NCBI RefSeq assembly: GCF_010093535.1
Contig: NW_022985169.1
Span: 1,454,372 to 1,518,371, forward strand
Reading direction: 5' to 3'
DNA length: 64,000 bases
Source: Lindgomyces ingoldianus
Lineage: Eukaryota > Ascomycota > Dothideomycetes > Pleosporales > Lindgomycetaceae
Position numbers and translations under genes: made by a program
Shown: positions 1 through 12,520 of the stretch, piece by piece
How positions within the stretch are numbered: the first letter of the stretch is position 1
Layout: each line of letters begins with the position of its first letter
Notes under the pieces: generated by a model
What the model was told of the DNA's origin: nothing
Database searches by the model: none
What the model saw: only the letters and a program-made list of their open reading frames with translations

Positions 1-200
1 TCGTGACCCTGTATCGATAGATTCTATTAGGCCACCCTGAAGGATTCTGAAAGGGTATGCGGATACAATGGATCATGCTGCGCGAGAGTGTGGACGTCCT
101 CCTGCTTCTCTGTTTCTCTGAGCTTTTCCCTTGCTGAACTCAGTCGCTCGCTCACTGTTGAGGCTATTAGCAAATAGTCTTTCTGTCTGTCTCTATCAAA

Positions 201-2190
201 ATGCTTCTCTACATTCTTTTATTTCTTTTCGGCTTCGTGGTATCCTTCAGTGTTATTCCGTCCACTGGGCACCTTCCTGCGTCAGTCCGAGCCGCGTGCA
301 GATCAGCTTTGGCGGAAAACATTACACAATGCTCAGATATGCTACAGTATCCTGTGGAATTCATTCCAGCATCTTCATTGAGCGAAATATGCACATCCAG
401 TTGTGGGGCAGCATTGAACGCCATGTATTCCAAAGCTTCTTCGACTTGTGGAACAGGTAGTGTGAACGTTACCGCCGTAAACGACACCATGTACACTATA
501 CTCACACCCTTAAACCTCGCTGGTGAAGTGGTATTCAGGTACAACTTAACATGCCTCCAAGATAAGTATTCTATCGGAAGATTGGCGGTTTCTTGCTAAT
601 ATCTCCAGCGTTTACGGAATGGAGGCTTTTGCAAAGACGTGCTCAGCAACATTACAGCAGAGAAGTTGTGTTCTGATTGTTACATGAAGACAGTACAATT
701 GGGGTTCGGCGAGCCGCTAGAGAGCGATAATGGATGGACGCCCCAGGATTTCAATTCACTGAAGCAATCCTGCGGTATACCGACTACCTCATACCCTGTC
801 AAGCCAACTACACCGGTCGGAACGCCCGGGCCGACGTGAGTCTTTTCGATGCCGCAGACATTCTGTCTCTGACCTCTACAGACCTACATGCACGACTAAA
901 ACCACTGCAAAGGCCGGCGATACCGCCAACTCACTTGCCAAAAGTCTCTCCGTGTCGACCGACCGTCTCCTAACATATAACAACCTTCCTTTGGCGATGA
1001 ATGAGACATTCAAAGGGGGAGAGGTGCTGTGTCTTGACAACGTTGCGCAATGTGTGATTCGCCAAGTTGTTGTCAGCGATACCTGTAGCTCTTTAATCAA
1101 GGCCAGCGGCAGTGGTGTAGACCAGCTCATGTTCACTAGCTGGAATCCAACCATCGGGTTCGAATGTCGAAATCTAGCATCTATGGCAGGCAAATATGTT
1201 TGCATCTCTCCGCCGGGATCAACGACACTGTTCACGCCAATTGCGGGCACTCCAACACCTCCGAGCACGACCAGCAAGACACCAGAATCGACCTATAGCT
1301 GGGGCACCGTGCCAAATGCACCCATTAGCTCCATGAACTTTACAACTTCATGGTTGTTCCCAACTGAATTGGTATCGATACCAACGCGCACGGGAACGGC
1401 ACTACCTCACGAATCCGTCACTGCGATTGCAGCTCGCATCTCCAATTGCCCTTTTCTTAAGGAAGAAGATCCTTCCTGGGACGCGGGACTGGCCGACGAT
1501 GAATATCACCTACACTCCTGGGATCTTGACGTCGAATGCATTGAATCTTGGGATCCCTACTGTCATCCTGAGCCGACTGCCGCTATCTTGCCTAGCCCGA
1601 CCAATATTGCATCCTCTTGCTACCCGACGATTTCTACGATAATCCCCGATGGGTGGGTTGCTCCACCAGCACCCACTAGCACCGGTACACCTGATAACTG
1701 CAACAAATGGCACGTAGTTGGTCCCGGAGATACCTGCACCGTGGTTGAAGCCAAGTACAAGATATCTGACTCGTCCTTCCGCCAATGGAACCCTACGATC
1801 AACGGCCAGTGTGGAAATCTGGTTGCAGGCATGGCATATTGCGTTCGAGTGTGGGTAGAGCCATCTGTCACCAGCTCTTCGAGGCCAATAACGAGCACGC
1901 TGAAACCATCTCCCACATCGAGCAAATCGTCCTCCACGTCCGCAGGTCCGCCGGGCCCAACGCAGTCTGGCACTAGCCCGACATGTACAAAGTGGCATGT
2001 GTACAAGCAGGGTAAGAATACTTTTGCATTGATTCGCAGCGGATATCATCTAACAAGTACGACAGGTGACACATGCGAATCGATTGCCACTCAATATGGC
2101 ATCATCGTCAGCCGGTTTCGCCAACTGAATAGGGGTGTAAACACCGAATGCAGTAACCTAGTCCTTGGAAACGCTTACTGTGTGGGATAA
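201..2190 (+). CDS. Secreted LysM-domain protein with four LysM-like modules, possibly splice-damaged
   Basis: Predicted secreted protein of the fungal LysM family, whose members bind chitin or related glycans outside the cell. The ATG at 201 (context caaaATG) opens a hydrophobic signal peptide of about 18 residues. Well-supported parts are the first exon from 201, an exon ending at 835, intron 836-881 (GTGAGT...ACAG), an exon 882-2011, intron 2012-2065 (GTAAGA...ACAG) and a last exon 2066-2190. LysM-like modules begin near 883 (KAGDT), 1063 (VVSDTC), 1708 (WHVVGPGDTC) and 1990 (WHVYKQGDTC once the intron is removed). Each ends in a WNP/N...C..L...YC-type motif. A Pro/Ser/Thr linker of about 150 residues separates modules 2 and 3. 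The first junction is a problem: frame 1 reads into a stop at 597-599, and no GT-AG pair between about 540 and 640 both removes it and keeps the frame while retaining the conserved LTCLQD and FCKDV segments. Either one base is wrong or mutated, or the gene is broken. The family call is firm; intactness is not. Confidence 0.82.
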
Positions 2191-2775
2191 TAAGCTATAG
2201 CTTTGATATTTATAAGGGAGATTTTATTCTCTAACTAGACCAGACAGCACACCATCACTTTTGAGGCATACTGTGTTGCTCGCTTGTGGTGTGCAAGTGT
2301 GAGAGATCGGATAGCCTTCTGTACAGTAGCATCGGATTGACATTGTGACTCTAAAAGACTCTGACTTGGGGATGTATTTGAAATTTATCAAGCCCGGCAG
2401 GCATTTCTGTCAGGGAATTACTTGGTGTCCACTTTTGCTGCATGCAAGCTCTATGAACCCCACTAAAATTAACTATGTGCTAGCTAGTCTCCTAACTAAC
2501 GAAACTTAACAACGCAACGCTAAAAAAAAACCTAGTGTAAGGGTCTAAGATTGTTAGTTAAAAGACATACTTTTATTTAACATAAGTCTAATAAGTTTTA
2601 AAGTAATAGTAGTAGAGCTATAATTAAAAAAGCTTTCTAAAGTTGTATTTTAAAGCTAAATCTATACATTATATTTAAGCTAATTTTAAACTTTGAAATT
2701 AAATTAAATTAAACTTAAATTAAACTTATAACTTAACTTAATAGCTCTATATTAAATTACTATAAAAGTAGGTTA
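2191..2775. other. Downstream flank and start of AT-rich compartment
   Basis: No gene seen. Composition is ordinary to about 2500 and then becomes strongly AT-rich with TA-dense, RIP-like sequence. No repeat family is recognised in 2520-2775. Confidence 0.6.
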
Positions 2776-2830
2776 ACGTACCTAACGGGTTGGCCGGCCA
2801 CTTTTGCCAAGCCCCTACTAAAACTACCCT

Positions 2831-3121
2831 TGTAACGATCCTCATGAATCGTTCCATCTCGGGTCGCTCGGATCCTATCCGAAGGGTCCCCGTATCAGCC
2901 CCGACCATGACTCGACCCAGTCCCCCGCAGTTACCCCTATTCCCGCATGTATTTAGTCGCACCTCGCCCCTGTAGCTAGCTCAGTAGTTTTCTAATATCC
3001 TACGTACAAGGCCTATAGGTGTTATTGGTATTCCCAGGTCTCTAAGTCCCTACGCACTCCTATATGCCTCTAAGTAGATTTATACTGCATTTAGACCTAT
3101 TGTCTTGCCTGCGCTGTTATA
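2831..3121 (+). repeat. Left (5') LTR of Gypsy element 1
   Basis: 291 bp direct repeat of 8841-9131. Its first half is nearly unmutated, while the second half carries many C-to-T and G-to-A changes relative to the right LTR. Confidence 0.92.
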
Positions 3122-3699
3122 TTATATTAGAAAACTTACTTTTACTAGTAACAGCTTTATTATAATATTACATTAATTATTTATTTAACTACGTCTAAGT
3201 TCTAAGAAGTGTTTAATTTAGTTTAAGTTACTATTTTTACACACTATTACATTAAATTATTTAGTTAGTATAGATAAGATCCTAAAAACTTTTTATTAAC
3301 TAAAGCCTTTAGGTTTAGAACTTCTTATCCCCTATAATTAAAATTACCTTTAGAAAAGTTATAAAAAGTGCGCTAAAGTAAAAACTTAGAAACTACTAAT
3401 AACTTATTAGAATTAGAGATAACTACTAATACCTAACTCTTAACTACTATTAGATTCTATTATAAAGACTATAACTTATTCTAGCTATAGCTAAGGCAAG
3501 ATGCTTACTTTTAAAACTAAACTACTACTAACCTTAACAGCTAAACCCTTTTTTATAGGACCTAAAGCTAAAAACTTACTAGATTTAGAGTTAAACTCTA
3601 GTAGTATAGCTTTTAAAGACTAAGTTGCTTAATTAAAAGCATAAATTAAATAGCTAACTAGATTAAAAACTATTAGTTCTAATTATTTTTTACTAACTA

Positions 3700-6600
3700 C
3701 TAAATTACTTTTAATAATGCCTTAAATTACTTCTGCTACTCTAATAGTAAGAGACTTTTTAGGCACTTTTAAGCTTTTTTAAAGCTACTTTACTAAATAT
3801 ATGCCTAAGATTAAGAACCTTACAGATAGTAAAGAACTTATATTTAAATAATAGTAAGCCTCTATTATAGATAGACTTAATATTAATGCAGATTACTATT
3901 AGAGTAAGCGCGCACACATAGCGTTAGTATGGGGACACACTGCTAGTATTACAAAGGAATACCTAGAGCCTAGATACCTAGCTAAATTAGACAACTTTTA
4001 GTTTAGAAACATAAAAAAAATAATTAAGCTTTTATAAATATACTTTATTACTAGTAATAAAAAGATAAAGGCGCAACAGGCGTTTTAGACTCTAAAAATA
4101 AGTAAAAAAGAAGTGTTTTTTACTTTTAAAGCTTACTTTATTAGTGCTGCTGTTAAAGAGTTTATATTAAAGTTAAAATAGTTTTTTTACTTATAAAAAA
4201 AAATACTGCCTAGTCTAAAAGTACTAAACTTAGGTTTTAAGCACACTTAGAAAGGCTTCTTTAAGACTATAGTAGCCTACTTAATAGCTTACAACATAGA
4301 AAGAAGAAATACCTCTGCTATTTTAAAGTAAACTGTTAATCTTACCTAATAGTCTACTGTTAGACCTAGTACAGATTAGTCTTAGAAAGTTTCTAGTAAT
4401 ACATCTAAGGCAGTATACTATTCTAGTGCACTCTAACCTGCACCTCTGTTAGTACTCTAGTTTACCTTAGTTACCTATAGACAATCTAGCTAGACACCTG
4501 CTCTAGAAAGACAGACAACTTCTAGCAACTGTTATAATTATAGAAAACTAAAACATTTTACTAGCAACTGCCCTATCTCTAGAGTATAAAAAATAAAGGT
4601 AGAGTAGTAAGATTTTAAAAAAGAATTTATAAACATAAATAATTTTAATCTAGATGCTTTCTAGATAAAAAATAGTAACACTTAAAAAAACTTTTTATTT
4701 TAGGCTTAAGTAAGTATAATTTATTAAATATTAATCTATTACACTTATTTAAAGGAAAATACTTTTAAGTTTTTACTATTTTATATTTAAAAAGCATTAA
4801 AGTCTATTTAAATTTTTTAGTTAATACTAGCGCTTATAGTTTTTTATTTATTAACTTACTAACTACTAAGTTATTATTCTAATGCTTTTATATCTCTATC
4901 TAACACTTACTATTTAAAGTTATAGTTAAGGGCTTTTAAGATTAGATCTAAGTCCCTATCTACTAGTATATCTGCCTGTATATGTAAATTAATAGAAGAA
5001 GCATCTAAAACTGCCTTTTTATTATTATAGACCTTAGCTTCTAAGATTATATTATTAGCATTAAATAGTTATGTTGTTTTAAACTCTATCTAGATATAAA
5101 AAGAAATTAGATTATATAGCCTAGTAAATATCTACCTACTTATAAACCTTTGCTGCCCTTACTTATGCAACTAACCTAGCTTACGCGTAATAAAAAAGTA
5201 GAGCTAGATATTAAACAACGCAACACACTATAAAAAAAGGACTAATTTTAGTAGTTATGCAGCCTAATAATCTACTGCATTAAGGGTTTGCTAAGGCTAC
5301 TAAAATTATATAGATCTTCTATTATCTATAGTTTAAAGATACTTAAATTATTTTTCTGCCTATTTATTAAGAAGTTTAGAATAGGTCTAAAAAAGGTCTG
5401 TTTAGCTACTATTACTTTAATTTTAGTAAATGCTTTTTATTTTAACATAAAAAGAAAAAAGAATAAGTTCTTTTTAACTTTTATTTATAAAATTAAGTAG
5501 TTAATTAAAGATAAGTAAGCCTTATAGTTAAACACTAAACATAAAACTAAAGTATTAGTAAACCTTTAATTACCCTTTAAATACTATTAGTACTAAGATG
5601 TATTTAGCTACACAGCAGCTTACTAGCTACTAGTACATTGTCTATATAACTACAAGATTGTCCTTACAGAGCCTCTCTCTAACAGTTACAGTCTGTTGTA
5701 CAAACAGAACCTTAAGAAGCTAGAGGTAATAAAGAAATATGTTATAAATAATCTAAAATATAGCTTTATTAAGTAAAGTTAGAGCCCTTTTATATCTTTT
5801 ATTTTTTATGTATAAAAACTAAATAGCAACTTAAATATCTACATTAATTACTGTAAACTTAACACTTTTACCTGCAAGAATGTGTATCTAATACTGTGCA
5901 TAGACAAACTCCTGTTAAGACCTACTAAGGCAGCAATCTTTACTAAGTTTAATATTTACGCAGCCTTTAATAAGATTAGAATAGATCTAAGCTCTAAAAA
6001 GTGTACTACTTTTTAAACATAATATAAAACTTATAAGTGTAAAGTCTTACTTTTTAGATTATGTAATAGTCTAGTAACTTACTAGCGCTATATAAATAAT
6101 GTATTAATTAACTATCTAGATAATTTCTGTATTACTTATCTTAATAACATCTTTATTTACTTTAAAAATAAAGCAACTTATATCCTTTATATTAAAAAAG
6201 TCTTAGAAAAGCTTTAGTAAGCAAGATTATAAGTAGAGATTAAAAAAAGTAAATTTTATATTACTTAAATAAAGTATCTTAGCTATATACTTTTAAATAA
6301 AGGACTAGAGGTTAACTTAAAGAAAGTAGAGGTGCTACGCAACTAGTAGGCGCCTACTACTATAACAGGTGTAAAATTCTTTTTAGGCTTTACTAGATTT
6401 TATTAGCAATTTATTCTAAAATTCTTTTATATAGTAAAACTAATTATTACGCTTTAAAGCCTTACTACTTTTTTTATATAGACTTTAGAGTGTAATGTAG
6501 CTTTTAAAAAGCTAAAGTTTAAACTATTAAAAATACTTACCTTTTACTATTTTAACTTTATGTTGTAAACTAAAATTAAAACTAACACTTTTAATAGAGT

Positions 6601-8640
6601 AGTAGCAGAAGTTCTTTTTTAGAAATAAGTAGATAGAAATTAGTACCTTATATTATTTTATAGTAAGGTCCTATCTAGTTTAGAGCTAAACTAGGAGATA
6701 CACAACAAGGAGCTATTTATAATTATTATAGTGTTTAAATAATAAAGAGCTAAGCTTACATTTATAGCAACAAGCACTCTAGTATATACTAATTATTATT
6801 TATTAGAGTACTTTATAATAATAAAGGTGCTAAATGCTTATTAAGCCTATTAGGCTAAAAAGTTAGCTTAGTATTACTTCTAAATTAAGTACACCCCTAG
6901 TAAAAATAACACTAAGGCAGACATTTTTAGTTATTATAAATAAGATATAGAAAATTTAAGAGCAGCTTAAACTAATAATAAGTTAAGAGTCTTACTAAAA
7001 CTGCACTAACTGCACCCCTAAATTAACTCTAAACTAGCCTAGTACTACATTGCTTAAACAATAACTTAAGCAGCTACACTAAACATTATAGAAAGACTAG
7101 ACTAGGTTATATTTTTAAATTTTTTAAAATTAATTAACATATTACTCTAAAAAAATTAAGCTTTTTTTACATAAAAGTAAGAACTCTTACTTTACTATTA
7201 TTAAATAGGAAATAGACTACTCCTTTATGCTAACTGCTTATATGTGCTAGTAGACTTATTGCTGTGTACCTAACTTATTTAAAAAGTCTACAACTAAGTA
7301 TCCTTAGCACACTTAAGTGCTACTAAGACCTATTAGTTACTAGCCTAAAAGTACTACTAAAAGAGTATAGAGGCTACTTATAAATAATATGTATAGAATT
7401 ACCTCCCCTGTTATAAGGCTTATTTAAAATAAACTTAAACCCTAGGCTTTATCTACCCCTTACTAATTCCTGCTTAACTAATGCAGCACTTGTGCATTAA
7501 CTTTAAGGAGTTCCTTAAAGACAAGTCTAGATATAATTAGATTATAGTTATAATTAATTACTTATTAAAACAAGCTATTTTTATCCCTTACTATAAAATA
7601 ATTAACGCCTAAAGAATAGCTGCTTTATTTATTTAATAAGTGTACTATTTTAGCTACACACCTAAAACTATTATTTTTAATTAAGGACCTTAGTTTATAT
7701 CTAGTTTTTAGTCTAAATTCTATTAAATTTTAAGTGTAAAAGTTAAGCTCTTTACTGCCTATTATAAGAAAATAGATAGCTAAATAGAGATTATAAATAA
7801 GTATATTAATTAAAAACTAAGGCCTTTTATATCTTTTTACTAAGATAACTAGAGTTTCTTACTGCCTTTAATTAATTAGGCTTAGATAACCTTACTTTAT
7901 GTAATAATTAAAATGTTTTTATATTAAGTCTTATATAGCTCTAAACTATGTTAAAGCTAGAACTAGAAACATTTTATAGATCTTATTACAGCCATAGACA
8001 AGTTAAATTAGAAGGATGCCTTAGTATTAGCAACCTACATGCACGCAGCCTAGGAGCTAGCAAAGACCTATATAGAAAAGGCCTAGGATTAGATGTAAAC
8101 TGTAGTTAACTGCTACTGCTAGCTAGTTAACTAGAAGGTTAGCAACATAGTCTACCTAAGCATAAAGAACCTAGCTGTCTAGAGACCTAGCTAAAAACTA
8201 TTTAATTAATAAAAAAGTCCTTTTAAAGTACTTAAGTAAGTTAGTAACTTATACTGCCTAAAGCTACTTTTAGGGTTAAAGATACATAACATCTTTACAC
8301 TAAATATGCTTTGTAAAGACTCTTAGGATCTACTTTTAAAACAAGAACCTTTAAAACCCCCTAGAATTACTATTAATAAAGTAGAGAAGTAAGAAGTAAA
8401 GAAAATACTTGCTAGTAAGCTCTACTAAAAAACGCTTAAGTACTAGGTAAAATAAGTAGGACACAACCTTAATCTAGTTTAGTATAAAGCTTTAAATTTT
8501 ATAAGTTCTCCCTATAAACTAAAGGCCTTTTATAATAAGCATCTAAATTAGCTAAGACCTCTAAGGGCCTTACATAAGTAAATTAAGGCTTTTAAAGCTA
8601 GTATAAAAGGCATAGATTACTTAGCAGACAATAAAGTATA
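3700..8640 (+). pseudogene. Degenerate Gypsy 1 Gag-Pol polyprotein
   Basis: Coding remnants in one orientation with stops every few codons, mainly TAA/TAG at Gln and Trp positions as expected from RIP. A Gag zinc knuckle is legible at about 4520-4580 (CYNYRKLKHFTSNC, a mutated CX2CX4HX4C). Reverse transcriptase spans about 5900-6200, with a decayed FTK.. motif near 5940 and the active-site YLDD reading YLNN near 6140. An integrase-core remnant resembling DRGPQF lies at about 7676-7720. An integrase C-terminal segment lies near 8155-8235 and a chromodomain-like region at about 8370-8600. The loss of catalytic aspartates (GAC to AAC) means no activity is possible from this copy. Confidence 0.85.
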
Positions 8641-8840
8641 AAAGTAAGGAGTAAATTTATAGTTATATATAAAGGTATTACAACTTTAAGGACACTGCTA
8701 GCAGTATAAAGGAATACTTAGCAAGGACACCTAGCTAAATTAGACTAGTTTTGTTTTAAGAATGTAGAGGATATAACAGCAATACTTTGTACTATAACTA
8801 CTACTAATAGGGACTATTAGTCTACAGAGGGGGGGGGTAG

Positions 8841-9131
8841 TGTAACAATCCTCATGAATCGTTCCATCTTGGGTCGCTCGGATCCTATCTGAAGGGTCCC
8901 CGTATCGGCCCCGACCATGACTCGACCCAGTCCCCTGCAGTTACCCCTATTCCCGCATGTATTTAGTCGCACCTTGCCCCTGTAGCTAGCTCGGTAGTTT
9001 TCTGATATCCTACGTACAAGGCCTATAGGTGTCATTGGTATTCCCAGGTCTCTGAGTCCCCACGCACTCCCATATGCCTCTGAGTGGATTCATACCGCAT
9101 TCGGACCCATTGTCTTGCCTGCGCCGTTACA
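8841..9131 (+). repeat. Right (3') LTR of Gypsy element 1
   Basis: 291 bp direct repeat of 2831-3121 with much less RIP. It is preceded by a polypurine run that includes nine or more consecutive G and followed by the ACCCT target duplication. Confidence 0.92.
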
Positions 9132-10928
9132 ACCCTATTCTAGCGCAAAACAGCCCACTTTAGCCCTGTATAGAGTAATACAACATAAGATATTATTTAG
9201 AGTCTACTTTTACTACTTTCTTACATGTATATAAGTTATGCCTAGTCTAATTACACTACTTATATTACCTTTAACTTAGCTTACCTTCTTTAGCGCGCAC
9301 TTATGTCTTTAGCTTCTTTCTATTACTACGCGCTTTAAACTCCTTTAGAGTAGTTAAATAAGCTTTATCCTTAACTATTAAAGTCTTTTTTGCCTAAATT
9401 TACTTCCTTTTATATAATCTATGTTATGTAGCAGCCTTATTTACTACTTAAAGCTTTATAATCTTTTTTTCCGCTAACACTAGCTTATGCGCAATAATTA
9501 CTACCCCTTTTAAAACTTTTTTAAAAGCTTTTACTATAGACATTAGTAAGCTATTTATATGCCTTTAAATTTTTACTTTTATAAGCATTAATTATAACTT
9601 AAATTTAAGAGTATTACTTAAGGTTTATAACTACTAAAGCTTGTTATTAATAAGTAGTAGTAGTAATAAAGTACATAACTAGATGTTAAAGGCTATTTTA
9701 ACCTATTCTAGGTTAAATAAGACTAAACTAGCGCCTTAAAACTTTCTTTAGATATTACTAGAAGTAATTACTGCATTATAGGCGTGTATAAAGTATAGTA
9801 GAAACTTAAGTTTTATAATATAAGTAATCTAGTTATATATAAAAATTTTAGCTTAGCGCTTATACACTTTTTTTAAAAGGGTAAAACAACTTATATTAAG
9901 AGGCTATAAAAAGTGCAATAAGTGTAAAAGTGTATAAATAGTAATAGTTTTATTCTTTTTATAGTACTACTAGAAATTAAGTAAGTTATAGCTTTTATAG
10001 CTATTAATAATAAAAAGCTAATAAGCGCCTATAACCTTTTTTTATATGCTTATTAAAGTGCTTTAACTACTACAGCTTAAGCTTATTTATTATCTAGCTG
10101 TTTTTAAAAACTGTAATAACCTAGTTCTAAAGTAGATTTTTTTTTATACTAAGTAAAAAAGTAATAGCAGCTCTTAAAGATAATAAAAAGTAGAATAGCC
10201 TACTTTATTATGTTAATGCTTTAGATAACTATTATCTACTTTCTATTACTTTACTATATTACCTTTAGCTATTCTTATCTTTCTAAAGCTGTAATAACTG
10301 CTCTAGTTAATATCTAGCCTATTATAAAGCCTAACTTATTAAAGTTATATGTGTTTTTATTTTAGATACTATACTTAGCTTTTATATTAGCTACTAGGTA
10401 AAACTAGCCTTAGATAACTTTTAGATCTTTATAAAGTGCTTTTTTATAATTATACTTATAATTAAACTTTATTATAAACTTAGAGCAGTGCTTAACTTAT
10501 ATACTAGGCTAGTTTAAGCTAACCTAGCCTAGATTGCGCTCTGCGCGTAAGGAATTAGCTATATTAGCTACAGCTATAAGCCTAAAGGGAAATCTGCGTG
10601 TAATAAGCTTAAGTATATACTTAATAACTACTTTCTTTTTAAGCTTAGTTAGATTTCTTAATTTAGGCTAGCATTTTACTTATAAAGGCTATCTAGCGCG
10701 TTAATTACTTAGTGTTATATAAGAGATATTATAGATAGCTATAGTGTGTTATAAAAAAAGTTTTAAGTCTTATTTAAAAGCTTAAAAAGTAAGCTGTATC
10801 TAACGTCCTTTAAAAGATTTAATCTAGTGTTGTTGTTAAAGCATTATGTAGATAGGTAGAGTGTAGTAGAGGCTTAGCAAAAGTGGCCAGCTAACCTGTG
10901 TAGCCGGCCAACCTGTTAGGTACGTTAG

Positions 10929-12520
10929 TGTAACAATTTACATAAATTGTTCTATTTAAAGTTACCTAACAAACTGTTATAATATCTCACTGCGACTTCT
11001 CTATTTCTAGAGGTCTTCTGTCGTTAACGGAGGGTCTTAAGGAATAGAGACGGTATAGAGAGGAAGAGAGAGTAGGATGATACTTCTCTAACGTATAACA
11101 GGGTGCAAAAGAGTGTACAGTTCTTTGTACAATCTAGTTAGAAGTCTAATAAGAGAGGAGGATAACAAAGAGTAGAAGAAAGTAGAGGTATAATAAGATA
11201 ACTAGGTAGCTTTAGTTCTCTTACAAATAAAAAAAGATCTTCTATACACTTTATATTAAAAAGAATATTAGATATATTGCTATACCTAAGGCTGTGCTTT
11301 AAAGATAAGAATAACTACAACCTTCTAATAGTAGAAGTATAACGAGGTAGGCACAGTCAACCACATGGCCTTCTCTCGCTTATAGAGGTTTAGGCTAGAC
11401 TAGAGACAACCGCTAGTTCTAGTGCTAGCTCTAGCATTATCTATATATATATTATACTATGCGAGAATACTTAGCTTAAGTATTCTCGTGCGTACTTTTT
11501 AGTACAGTGGGGAAAGTCGTATAGTATCGGCTTGGCAGGCGGGGCGCCTACCTCATTACAAGAAGAAGGGCGAGACTATATACCTGCTAGCGGCTGTTGT
11601 AGCCGCTGGTTTCTAGCTATGGCTGCTAGCGACTATAGTAGCAATTTGCTAAACCTAGCGGCCACACTATATCTATTTAGGTTGTCACGTGACCTCTGTA
11701 GGCTGTGCTCTTACTAGCGTTAGTCTATTCTTTCTCTATAGAGTTAGAGTCTTAGCATGTTCCTCTAACCTAACTAGTAGTTGTAACATCTACTTTCTTC
11801 TCTCTAAGCTTTAACCTAAAGTCTATAGTCTAGGTACACTTTCTATGCTACAATTTTAGAGTATAAATACCTATGTCTTCTAAGTTTTATTATACGCTTT
11901 TATCTCTCTTGTTTTCTGCTAACTCTAATGCTAGTTAATCTAGCCTACTATTGCTATGCTTGTTGCGCTACTTGCCTATCTCTGTTTGTAAAAAAAAAAA
12001 CACTATATATAGTTTATATTATAAGGCTAGCACTAGGTGCTTAGCATTAACCTCTTTCTTATCTTTTTGTATCTACTGTAATTAAAGAACTACTATAGCT
12101 TTTTTATTCTAAACAAAAAGTAAAATTGCTTAAAAAGCAATAAAAAAGCTTTTATAAAAAAACTATATAAAGCTTACTTTCTTACCTAAATTATATTTTC
12201 TTAAAATTACATTAACTTTTTAAACAAATATTACACTACATATTTTATAAGTAATAGACAGGTAACTAAAACTTTAAAAGCTTTTAAATAAAAAAACTTT
12301 TTAAAAAACTTTTCTAATAACTTTTTAAAGCTAGTCTATTCTTCTCTCTTAACTCTACTATTACTATACATGTAACTGTTAAGCTCTAGCTAGGCTTTTT
12401 TTCTACTTTACTTAAAACTTTTAATTATAGCTTTTAAAACTCTAAAAGGCTTTTTTAAAAGGCTTCTTAAGCTTCTAAGTGTTATATAGAAAAAAAATAC
12501 TTTTTTTACTTTACTAGGTA
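10929..12520. other. Mosaic of LTR fragments and AT-rich sequence
   Basis: The first 46 bp (10929-10974) match the 5' end of the LTR seen reversed at 14065-14281. They are interrupted at 10975 by a TGTTATAATATC...TTGTAACA segment ending at 11788, which resembles an LTR (TGTT...AACA ends) and shares a short block near 11100-11160 with the LTR at 32388-32981. No target duplication is visible. A TATAAAT-type box occurs near 11860. The rest is AT-rich with no recognisable gene; the short open frame at 11532-11717 has no coding signature. Confidence 0.4.

Larger units (their letters stand above)
2831..9131 (+). mobile_element. Gypsy (Ty3) LTR retrotransposon with chromodomain, RIP-inactivated
   Basis: A 6301 bp element with two 291 bp LTRs (2831-3121, 8841-9131) that start TGTAAC and end GTTACA (GTTATA on the left). 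It is flanked by the 5 bp target duplication ACCCT (2826-2830 and 9132-9136). Joining the flanks restores the pogo sequence found uninterrupted at 42569-43683, which proves the insertion. A G-rich polypurine tract precedes the right LTR at about 8826-8840. The coding order gag, RT, integrase, chromodomain marks it as Ty3/Gypsy. Confidence 0.92.
2776..10925 (-). mobile_element. pogo/Fot1-like DNA transposon, RIP-degraded, split by a Gypsy element
   Basis: Terminal inverted repeats begin ACGTACCTAACGGG at 2776 and end with the complement at 10925, flanked by TA on both sides (2774-2775, 10926-10927), as in Tc1/mariner-pogo elements. Subtracting the Gypsy insertion leaves about 1.84 kb, the right size for an autonomous Fot1-type element. 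The transposase ran on the minus strand: the C-terminal half lies in 9137-10000 and the HTH half toward 10500-10850, by comparison with the copy at 60357-61488. The frame is destroyed by stops. The right end has the motif GGTTGGCCGGCCAC in two near copies (one RIP-altered); the left end has one. Confidence 0.85.

Noticed and set aside
876..2049. Antisense frames over the LysM gene
   Set aside because: Shadows of a well-supported spliced gene on the plus strand.
5288..5500. 70-residue Lys/Phe-rich frame
   Set aside because: Chance frame in RIP-degraded Gypsy sequence, in the region between the Gag and RT remnants.
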